Position numbers and translations under genes: made by a program. This document shows positions 1 to 4,618 of a DNA stretch of 5,804 bases, piece after piece (within the stretch, counting starts at the first letter, position 1; each line of letters starts with the position of its first letter). The stretch spans positions 1-5,804 of the forward strand of contig DNBE01000037.1 in the NCBI GenBank assembly GCA_003543795.1, in the 5' to 3' direction. The DNA comes from Sutterella sp. Lineage in GTDB: Bacteria > Pseudomonadota > Gammaproteobacteria > Burkholderiales > Burkholderiaceae_F. The notes under the pieces were generated by a model. That model worked only from the letters and a program-made list of their open reading frames with translations. It ran no database searches and was not told where the DNA came from.

Positions 1-660
1 ACCGATTGCGACTGCGACACCGCCCTTTTGAATCCAAGCTTTGGCAACCGTCGCGAAATGATTCGCGGGCCAAGCCTTCGTTTCGCCCCAATTTGCGCCG
101 CACCCGAAAACGAGTACCGGTTTTGAAAAATCGATTCCGAAACGCGCGATTTGCTCGGGGGTTAAAGCTTGCGAGAGTAATTTCGGACGGTCATAGGCGG
201 TCAGAATTTTCGTGCAACCGCAGTCATACCCTTCAAAGGCAAGCGCCACGTAGCGCTCGACCATAAGCGAGAAGTCTTTACTGTCTCGGCGCATCCGGTT
301 AATGAGGCCGTAGCGAGATTCGCCTTTGTAGCCGATTCTTTGAGGAATCTTCGCGAAAAACGGCACAAGCGCAGCTTTTAAGGTGTTAGGTAAAACGTAA
401 GCGCGACTATAGTGATTGGCGGAAAGCCTTCGGCCTTCTTTCATTCTTAAGCCGAGATTGAGTTCTCCGTGCTTAAAAGGATTGATGATGACGTTTTCGA
501 CTTCGGGCATTCGGCGCAAAACGGGTTCGGCAAAGGCAGGCGCGTAAACGTCGATCGCGACTTCGGGGTGCATTTTGTGAATGACCGCGAGAAAGCTCTG
601 ACTCATGATGATATCGCCTATCCAAGAAGGCGATATCACTAAAAAACGTTCGCCGGACAT
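1..660 (-). CDS. waaF: Lipopolysaccharide heptosyltransferase II (5' part; 3' end outside window)
   Basis: Adds the second L-glycero-D-manno-heptose, from ADP-heptose, to the inner core of lipopolysaccharide at the cytoplasmic face of the inner membrane (GT9 family, GT-B fold). The 220 visible residues cover the N-terminal domain and the start of the C-terminal one; full-length family members are about 340-350 residues. Visible motifs are SPSWIGDIIMSQS at residues 10-22 (D16 aligns with the conserved catalytic Asp), AYVLPNTLKAALVP near 87-100, and IGYKGESRYGLIN near 109-121. GCGANWGETKAWP at 186-198 is the nucleotide-sugar site with K195. In E. coli WaaF this last motif begins CPGA, so Pro is replaced by Cys here. 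The ATG is at 660-658, preceded by AAAGG with 4 nt spacing. It is the second gene of a minus-strand unit, 7 nt after a VOC-family gene. The product call is firm; the missing C-terminus cannot be judged. Confidence 0.95.
   Translation of the reverse strand, partial: MSGERFLVISPSWIGDIIMSQSFLAVIHKMHPEVAIDVYAPAFAEPVLRRMPEVENVIINPFKHGELNLGLRMKEGRRLSANHYSRAYVLPNTLKAALVPFFAKIPQRIGYKGESRYGLINRMRRDSKDFSLMVERYVALAFEGYDCGCTKILTAYDRPKLLSQALTPEQIARFGIDFSKPVLVFGCGANWGETKAWPANHFATVAKAWIQKGGVAVAIG
609..638 (-). repeat. Perfect 11-bp inverted repeat inside the 5' end of waaF
   Basis: Arms TGATATCGCCT (609-619) and AGGCGATATCA (628-638) are exact reverse complements separated by 8 nt. On the waaF mRNA they span coding nucleotides 23-52, where the conserved SPSWIGDI motif is encoded. 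No T-run follows on either strand, so it is not an intrinsic terminator. It could form a stable hairpin just behind the initiation region or be a DNA binding palindrome; a chance product of the conserved coding sequence is also possible. Confidence 0.6.
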
Positions 661-664
661 CTTG

Positions 665-669
665 CCTTT
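665..669 (-). promoter_or_regulatory. waaF ribosome binding site overlapping upstream stop
   Basis: Read on the minus strand, AAAGG lies 4 nt before the waaF ATG. Its first two A residues belong to the TAA stop of the preceding VOC-family gene. Ribosomes ending on that gene therefore stop on the waaF start region, which suggests translational coupling. Seen directly; the coupling is inferred. Confidence 0.65.
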
Positions 670-1069
670 ATTTTTTCCAACGCCCTTTGATTAAAACCAC
701 GAGGTAGCCGTCAGCGTCCTGATAGGCCACGCTCGGCCACTTCGCGCTCACGTATTGAGGAGGCGGCGTCACTTGCGGGAAACCCGCTTCGTAGCAGCTT
801 TCAAGAATGCGTTTCCAAATCGCTTCGTCTTCGATACAAAAAACGCGATACGTTTCCGCGGGCGCGCGAGGTGTGTCATTTGCGCCTCTGATTTGCACGA
901 ACTCGAATTGATAAGGCCAGTCTTTATGACCCAAAAGAACGCTATCGACCCCGTCGACGCCTTCGCCTCGATCAAGAATCTCGAAACCTAAACCGTCGCG
1001 ATAAAAAGGAATGATGAGGTTGATGTTTTTGGTAATGCGCGATAAGCGCAATTTACTGACTTGCTCCAT
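668..1069 (-). CDS. VOC-family (glyoxalase/bleomycin-resistance-like) protein, YycE-like
   Basis: A 133-residue small cytoplasmic protein of the vicinal oxygen chelate superfamily; its substrate is unknown. Each half reads as a beta-alpha-beta-beta-beta unit. The first has RITKNINLIIPFYRDGLGFEIL at about 11-32 and SVLLGHKDWPYQFEF at 43-57, which recalls the uncharacterised YycE-type VOC proteins. The second ends in YQDADGYLVVLIKG (116-129), the usual C-terminal DxDGY strand of the fold. I cannot assign a complete metal-ligand set, so enzyme activity is open. The chosen start is ATG at 1069-1067, with GGAG 11 nt upstream. An in-frame GTG at 1081-1079 would add four residues (MLLS) but overlaps that GGAG and has no binding site of its own. 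It is the first gene of a unit with waaF; nothing in the family explains a role in LPS synthesis. Confidence 0.85.
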   Translation of the reverse strand: MEQVSKLRLSRITKNINLIIPFYRDGLGFEILDRGEGVDGVDSVLLGHKDWPYQFEFVQIRGANDTPRAPAETYRVFCIEDEAIWKRILESCYEAGFPQVTPPPQYVSAKWPSVAYQDADGYLVVLIKGRWKK

Positions 1070-1101
1070 GGATAACAGCACTCCGTTAGTGTCGTATCGC
1101 T

Positions 1102-1107
1102 ATTTTA
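1102..1107 (-). promoter_or_regulatory. Possible -10 box for the VOC-waaF unit
   Basis: The minus strand reads TAAAAT here, five of six matches to TATAAT, about 33 nt before the VOC-family ATG. No convincing -35 hexamer lies 16-18 nt further upstream. Offered as a weak candidate only, because some promoter must lie in this divergent gap. Confidence 0.25.
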
Positions 1108-1117
1108 CCGAGAACCA

Positions 1118-1171
1118 GGGGGAGATAAGCCGAAAGCGGCTTTTTGGTGTTCTTTCGTGCGTAATTCCCCC
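1118..1171 (+). other. Nested inverted repeats in the divergent intergenic region
   Basis: An inner hairpin has arms AAGCCG (1127-1132) and CGGCTT (1137-1142) around the 4-nt loop AAAG, followed by a T run to 1145. It sits inside an outer pair GGGGGA (1118-1123) and TCCCCC (1166-1171). The inner element has the look of a short plus-strand terminator or attenuator, but no plus-strand gene precedes it. If transcription of the downstream membrane-protein gene started further left it would lie in its leader. The stem is only 6 bp, so function is uncertain. Confidence 0.4.
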
Positions 1172-1193
1172 GAAATCTAAGCAAATTTAATTA

Positions 1194-1206
1194 TTACAAA
1201 TTGTAA
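1194..1206. promoter_or_regulatory. Operator-like dyad TTACAA-A-TTGTAA
   Basis: Perfect 6-bp arms around one central A, in an AT-rich stretch about 50 nt before the DUF3100 start. It satisfies the T-N11-A spacing with dyad symmetry typical of LysR-type regulator boxes, although no regulator gene is visible nearby. It overlaps or abuts the candidate -35 region of the plus-strand promoter, a sensible place for an operator. Symmetry is seen; regulator binding is inferred. Confidence 0.4.
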
Positions 1207-1221
1207 ATATTGGTCTATATT
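1194..1221 (+). promoter_or_regulatory. Candidate promoter for the DUF3100-M20 unit
   Basis: TATATT (1216-1221) matches five of six bases of the -10 consensus. TTACAA (1194-1199), 16 nt upstream, is a poor -35 with three of six matches. Transcription would begin near 1228, giving a leader of about 30 nt before the ATG at 1257. The poor -35 together with the overlapping dyad would fit an activator-dependent promoter, but this rests on pattern only. Confidence 0.4.
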
Positions 1222-1245
1222 GAAGAAATTTATTTCCATAAAAAG

Positions 1246-1250
1246 AAGGA
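1246..1250 (+). promoter_or_regulatory. Ribosome binding site of the DUF3100 gene
   Basis: AAGGA, 6 nt before the ATG at 1257, is a near-ideal Shine-Dalgarno sequence and fixes the start of this gene. Confidence 0.8.
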
Positions 1251-1256
1251 AACTCT

Positions 1257-2450
1257 ATGTATAACTTCCTTTTGGCATTTGCCATCTGCGCGCTGATCAT
1301 CATGATCGGCGAGCTCGTTGACCGCAAAACACACGCCTGGGTGCCGTCCGTTTTCGTTTCGGCCGTCATTTTCTTGGTCGGCTATTGGACGATTCTCCCC
1401 CAGACCCTTGTCAAAGACACTCTCTTATTCCCGTTTGGCGCCACGGTTGCGATTTTCTTATTGATTACGCACTTAGGTACCATCATCAGCTTGCGTCGTT
1501 TAATCGACCAATGGAAAACCGTCATCTCGTGCTTGGCCGGCCTTTTCGGTATGTGCGTTTTGGCTTATTTCGTGGGTCCCTGGTTTATTGACCGCTCGCT
1601 CATCATCGCGGGTCTGCCGCCGCTTACGGGCGGTATCATCGCCGCGACCATGATGCAAAAAGCCGCTGCCGACGCGGGCCTTGTCGCCGCTTCCGTTTTC
1701 GCGATTACGATGTATTGCGTGCAAGGTTTCGCGGGTTATCCTTTAACGGCTATCGCCTTAAAGCGCGAAGCCGCTCGCTTGATCGACGCCTATAGAAAAG
1801 GCGAAGTCACGATCGACGCTTCCGAACTTGCCGCCGCGCAAACGGTTTTAAGCGCCGATCCCGAACCCGAAAAGCGTTTGCCCCTTCAATTGCCCGAAAA
1901 GTGGAACACCTCGACCGTCGTTCTCGGTAAGCTCGCGATCGTCGCCTGGGGCGCCATGATCCTCGGTAAGTACACCGGCATTTCGGGCGCGATTTGGGCC
2001 CTTGTTCTCGGCGTCGTTTTCTGCACGCTCGGGTTCCTTGACCGCAACGCTTTAAATAAATCGAATTCGTTCGGTATCTGCATGTTCGCGCTCGTGCTCT
2101 ACGTCTTCGAAGGTTTGAAGGACTGCTCGCCCGCGATGTTAGGTGACTTAATCGGCCCGATGATTCTTTTAATCATCTTGGGCGTCTTCGGTATGGCCGT
2201 GATGGCTTATGTCGCTAGCCTTATTTTGCATCGTAGCTTCTCGATTACCTTTGCGAACTGTTTAACGGCGCTCTACGGCTTCCCGTTTGACCAGATCATC
2301 ACGATTTCGACGATCGATTCCGTTGCGAAGAACAAAGAAGAACACGCTTTCTTAATGAGTAAGATGTTCCCGTCCATGATCGTGGGCGGCTTTGTGACCG
2401 TTACGATTACGTCGGTCTTTATCGCAGGTATCTTCGCGAAGATGTTCTAA
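1257..2450 (+). CDS. DUF3100 family multi-pass inner-membrane protein, putative transporter
   Basis: A 397-residue, strongly hydrophobic protein that I recognise as DUF3100-like; no member has a function known to me. Hydrophobic segments lie roughly at 3-20, 29-47, 57-76, 88-107, 115-132 and 141-167. A charged, probably cytoplasmic stretch of about 50 residues follows (169-218, including EPEKRLP), then further segments from about 219 to 394. Each half has a Gly/Pro-rich break: GLPPLTGGIIAATM near 119-132 in the first and ALYGFP in the second. This two-half, broken-helix layout recalls secondary transporters such as the glutamate/anion symporters, but that is analogy only. The start at 1257 has a strong ribosome binding site. 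The M20 amidohydrolase gene begins 28 nt downstream and is probably in the same transcript, which points to import of that enzyme's substrate. An alternative is export of the product. Confidence 0.85.
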   Translation: MYNFLLAFAICALIIMIGELVDRKTHAWVPSVFVSAVIFLVGYWTILPQTLVKDTLLFPFGATVAIFLLITHLGTIISLRRLIDQWKTVISCLAGLFGMCVLAYFVGPWFIDRSLIIAGLPPLTGGIIAATMMQKAAADAGLVAASVFAITMYCVQGFAGYPLTAIALKREAARLIDAYRKGEVTIDASELAAAQTVLSADPEPEKRLPLQLPEKWNTSTVVLGKLAIVAWGAMILGKYTGISGAIWALVLGVVFCTLGFLDRNALNKSNSFGICMFALVLYVFEGLKDCSPAMLGDLIGPMILLIILGVFGMAVMAYVASLILHRSFSITFANCLTALYGFPFDQIITISTIDSVAKNKEEHAFLMSKMFPSMIVGGFVTVTITSVFIAGIFAKMF

Positions 2451-2482
2451 TGGACTTTCAAAGGATTTTGAAAACTTTATGA
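2450..2482 (+). other. Mini-frame bridging the DUF3100 stop and the M20 start
   Basis: The TAA of the DUF3100 gene runs into an ATG (TAATG, start at 2450). The frame from that ATG is ten codons (MDFQRILKTL) and its TGA at 2480-2482 overlaps the ATG of the M20 gene (ATGA). Such an arrangement could pass terminating ribosomes to the next gene by two reinitiation steps. No strong ribosome binding site precedes the first ATG, and the peptide itself is probably not functional. Coordinates are certain; translation is speculative. Confidence 0.35.
2456..2473 (+). promoter_or_regulatory. Hairpin with the Shine-Dalgarno core in its loop
   Basis: TTTCAAA (2456-2462) and TTTGAAA (2467-2473) are exact reverse complements around the loop GGAT. 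The only good ribosome binding site of the M20 gene, AAAGGA (2460-2465), straddles the 5' arm and the loop, 13 nt before the ATG, which is longer than usual. The stem is AT-rich and weak. It could modulate access to the binding site, or coupling through the mini-frame could make it irrelevant. Confidence 0.4.
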
Positions 2483-3651
2483 TCGATCTTGAAAGTCTGG
2501 CTAAACGCCACAACGACTATCAAATTGAGATGCGCCGGTACTTCCACGCGCATCCCGAACCGAGTCGCCAGGAAAAAGAAACTTCTAAGCGCATCGGTGA
2601 AGAACTGACCGCTATGGGCGTGAAGTGGGAAAAAGCCGGTACGGGTTACGGCATCGTCGCGACGATTGACGGTAACGCTCCCGGCAAAACCTTTATGCTT
2701 CGTGCCGACATGGACGCGCTCGAAGTCCTTGAGGACACGGGCGCGCCTTACGCGAGCGTCAACAAAGGTTACATGCACGCTTGCGGTCACGACTGCCACA
2801 TCTCGATGCTATTGACGGCCGCGAAAATCCTCAACGAAATTCGCTCCGAATTTAAAGGTCGCGTCAAGCTTGCCTTCCAGCCTGCTGAAGAAGTCGCCTG
2901 GGGCGCGCGCGACTTTATCGACGCGGGCGTTTTGGACGACGTCGCCGCCTGCTTCGGTATCCACGTCTGGAGTGACTTCGACGCGGGCCAAGTGTCGATT
3001 AAACCCGGTCCCCGGATGGCTAGCGCCGACATGTTCGATATCAAGGTTCACGGCAAAGCCGGTCACGGCTCGCAACCGCACCAGACGGTCGACGCGGTAG
3101 TTGTCGCGAGCGCCATCGTTCAGAACTTGCAGACAATCGTTTCGCGCGAAGTCGCGCCGAACGAAACATGTGTTGTTTCTGTGGGCAAAATCGAATCGGG
3201 CACGCGCTTTAACATCATCGCGGGTGAAGCTTATTTACTCGGGACGACGCGTTGCTTCTCGCGCGAAGTTCGTAACGAGCTCGAAGGGCAAATTACGCGT
3301 ATCGCGCAAGGGGTGGCTAGCGCCTATCGCGCGACCGCAGAAGTCAATTACACCTATATGCTCGGCCCCACGATTAACGACCCCGAAGTGACCGATTTCG
3401 CGCAAAAAGCCGCACGTGCCGTTTTCGGCGAAAACTTCCAAGCCTCCTATGAATTTACGATGGGCGCGGAAGACTTCTCCGAGTACGGCCTCAAGGTTCC
3501 GTCCGCAATCGCGCTTTTGGGCGTCAGAAACGAAGCCTGCGGCTCGATTTGGCCTCAGCATTCGAACCACTACTGCGTAGACGAAAGTGTTCTTGTGAAA
3601 GGGGCGCTTTTGCACGCGATGACGGCGGTTAATTTCTTAAATAGTCACTAA
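2479..3651 (+). CDS. M20-family metal-dependent amidohydrolase (N-acyl/N-aroyl amino acid or peptide hydrolase)
   Basis: A 390-residue cytoplasmic enzyme of the M20D-type amidohydrolases (hippurate hydrolase, IAA-amino acid hydrolase and AbgA relatives), which split an amide bond next to an amino acid with two metal ions. The two-domain layout is complete. The catalytic domain has FHAHPE at 22-27, LRADMDALE at 74-82 and MHACGHDCH at 99-107. QPAEE at 134-138 supplies the catalytic Glu (E137) and a metal ligand (E138). FGIHVW holds ligand H162. The dimerisation/lid domain begins around HGKAGHGSQPH. The C-terminal GAEDFSEY and QHSNHYCVDE supply the last ligand, probably H361. Expected ligands are therefore C102, H104, E138, H162 and H361, all present. 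The absence of a signal peptide fits hydrolysis after uptake. It lies 28 nt after the DUF3100 membrane gene and ahead of a strong terminator, so the two form one unit. The substrate cannot be read from sequence. Confidence 0.92.
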   Translation: MIDLESLAKRHNDYQIEMRRYFHAHPEPSRQEKETSKRIGEELTAMGVKWEKAGTGYGIVATIDGNAPGKTFMLRADMDALEVLEDTGAPYASVNKGYMHACGHDCHISMLLTAAKILNEIRSEFKGRVKLAFQPAEEVAWGARDFIDAGVLDDVAACFGIHVWSDFDAGQVSIKPGPRMASADMFDIKVHGKAGHGSQPHQTVDAVVVASAIVQNLQTIVSREVAPNETCVVSVGKIESGTRFNIIAGEAYLLGTTRCFSREVRNELEGQITRIAQGVASAYRATAEVNYTYMLGPTINDPEVTDFAQKAARAVFGENFQASYEFTMGAEDFSEYGLKVPSAIALLGVRNEACGSIWPQHSNHYCVDESVLVKGALLHAMTAVNFLNSH

Positions 3652-3669
3652 AGACACTGCCGTTCAAAA

Positions 3670-3718
3670 AGATACCGCCGGAAAAGCCTCAAACTTTCCG
3701 GCGGTATTTCTTTCTTTA
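3670..3718 (+). terminator. Strong intrinsic terminator after the M20 gene
   Basis: ATACCGCCGGAAA (3672-3684) pairs perfectly over 13 bp with TTTCCGGCGGTAT (3695-3707) around a 10-nt loop, followed by the T-rich TTCTTTCTTT. It begins about 20 nt after the stop of the M20 gene and separates the DUF3100-M20 unit from holC. An A-run on the left (CAAAAAG) would also give a U-tract on the opposite strand, so it may work both ways. Confidence 0.92.
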
Positions 3719-3734
3719 AGGGTCTGATATCGAT

Positions 3735-3740
3735 TAAAAT
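3735..3740 (+). promoter_or_regulatory. Possible -10 box for holC
   Basis: TAAAAT, five of six matches to the consensus, lies just after the terminator. Since the terminator should block read-through, holC needs a start of its own here. No good -35 is seen, and the upstream T-rich terminator tail occupies that place. If real, transcription would begin near 3747, inside the first possible ATG (3739), which favours the later start at 3766. Confidence 0.3.
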
Positions 3741-3765
3741 GAATCGTTTAATGCATGGAATGGCC

Positions 3766-4212
3766 ATGGCTCAAGAAATCGACTTTCATATTAACGTGGA
3801 CGACGCGGTTTTATACGCCTGTCGCGTCACTCGGAAAGCTTTGCGCTTGAAGATGACGGTAGGCGTCTATTGCGACGACCCCGCGACGCTTGACGATTTC
3901 GCAAGACGCCTTTGGGCGTTTGACGCGACGGGCTTTTACCCGCACGTCGCCGCAACCGACCCTCTTGCCTCCCAAACCCCGGTCGTTTTCTCCGGAAACG
4001 CCCCAGAGCTTTTCGGGCGAGACATGTTGGTTAGCCTAGCGGCCTCCCCCATCGACAATCAGGACTTAATCGCAAACGGCGTCAAGCGCGTGATCGATAT
4101 CGTCACCAATGACGAATCGCAAAAAGCGCTTGCCCGCCGACGTTTTAAATACTACCGTGAAGCGGGCTTTACTCCCGTTGCGCGCAACACAACCGAATCG
4201 AGGACAGCATGA
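3766..4212 (+). CDS. holC: DNA polymerase III subunit chi
   Basis: Chi pairs with psi in the clamp-loader complex of the replicative polymerase and binds single-stranded DNA-binding protein, linking the replisome to SSB-coated lagging strand. The 148 residues match the usual length (147 in E. coli). Diagnostic parts are IDFHINV at 5-11, LWAFDATGFYPH at 49-60 (E. coli has LW...FVPH), TPVVFSG in the middle, and ARRRFKYYREAGFTPV at 123-138. The last is close to the E. coli C-terminal motif ARERYKAYRVAGF. In-frame ATGs also occur at 3739, 3751 and 3760. I chose 3766 because homologues start just before the IDF strand and GGA sits 6 nt upstream; the longest form would be 157 residues. Its stop overlaps the next gene by ATGA, and valS follows, the common proteobacterial order. 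In E. coli pepA precedes holC; here the DUF3100-M20 unit does. Confidence 0.92.
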   Translation: MAQEIDFHINVDDAVLYACRVTRKALRLKMTVGVYCDDPATLDDFARRLWAFDATGFYPHVAATDPLASQTPVVFSGNAPELFGRDMLVSLAASPIDNQDLIANGVKRVIDIVTNDESQKALARRRFKYYREAGFTPVARNTTESRTA

Positions 4213-4583
4213 CTGAAGAACTGCGCCAAGAACCCGTACTTGAAGCTAAAGACGACATCCCTATTATCCGCAATCGAATCGAAGCGCCTTGGGTAGAAAT
4301 TCTCGCTTATGTCAGAAAAATCGAGCCTGAAAACGAAGCCTTCAAGACCCCGACGGTCGATATGAGAGAAGCAAAACGCGAAGCGCTTGAAATTCTCGCA
4401 AACCGCCTAGCTCCCGCCGTCACGGCCGCGGTCGAAGGCGAAATCGCGACGATGTTAGACGACGTCGTCGGCGCTCTTGCCCTTCGCCTTAAAGGCGACC
4501 TCTCGCGCCAAGTCAATGCTTTAGTTGTGAAGAGCGTACACGAAGAACTCGGCAAAATTTTGGATGACGAACGCGCCCAATAG
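4209..4583 (+). CDS. Conserved-position hypothetical protein between holC and valS
   Basis: A 124-residue acidic protein whose function I do not recognise. The N-terminus carries DIPIIRN at 16-22, then a probably disordered stretch and a segment [16 protein letters not shown] (25-40). From about 50 to the end the residues suggest long amphipathic helices rich in Ala, Leu and Glu, without Cys, signal peptide or membrane segment. The short 'IPI/V-hydrophobic' start and helical tail recall DUF2486-type proteins of Burkholderiales, which I recall only loosely, so that is a weak suggestion. Its ATG overlaps the holC stop (ATGA) and GAGGA (4200-4204) precedes it by 4 nt, so translation is very probably coupled to holC. 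A role with the clamp loader can be imagined, but nothing in the sequence shows it. Confidence 0.75.
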   Translation: MTEELRQEPVLEAKDDIPIIRNRIEAPWVEILAYVRKIEPENEAFKTPTVDMREAKREALEILANRLAPAVTAAVEGEIATMLDDVVGALALRLKGDLSRQVNALVVKSVHEELGKILDDERAQ

Positions 4584-4618
4584 TGTTTATCGACAACCTA
4601 TTCACGAAAGACAAAACG

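Noticed and set aside
6..266. Open plus-strand frame of 86 codons
   Set aside because: It lies opposite waaF, is Arg-rich with no recognisable motif, and waaF on the minus strand is unmistakable.
2431..2442. Palindrome TCTTCGCGAAGA near the DUF3100 stop
   Set aside because: It has no loop and no T-run, lies within coding sequence, and transcription must continue into the M20 gene, so a terminator is unlikely.
2458..3081. Several minus-strand open frames across the M20 gene
   Set aside because: They are antisense shadows of a complete, motif-bearing M20 gene and follow from its GC-rich third positions.
3235..3615. Minus-strand frame of 126 codons
   Set aside because: It is antisense to the C-terminal half of the M20 enzyme, with no motif or ribosome binding context of its own.
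4459..4498. Palindromes GACGACGTCGTC and TCGCCTT-A-AAGGCGA
   Set aside because: Both sit inside a coding region with Asp/Val and Arg/Lys-rich codons; with loops of 0-3 nt they are readily explained by coding composition.
4583..4618. GTG start for valS touching the preceding TAG
   Set aside because: It is in frame and would add 12 residues, but has no ribosome binding site, and family members begin near the LAKSFEP stretch.
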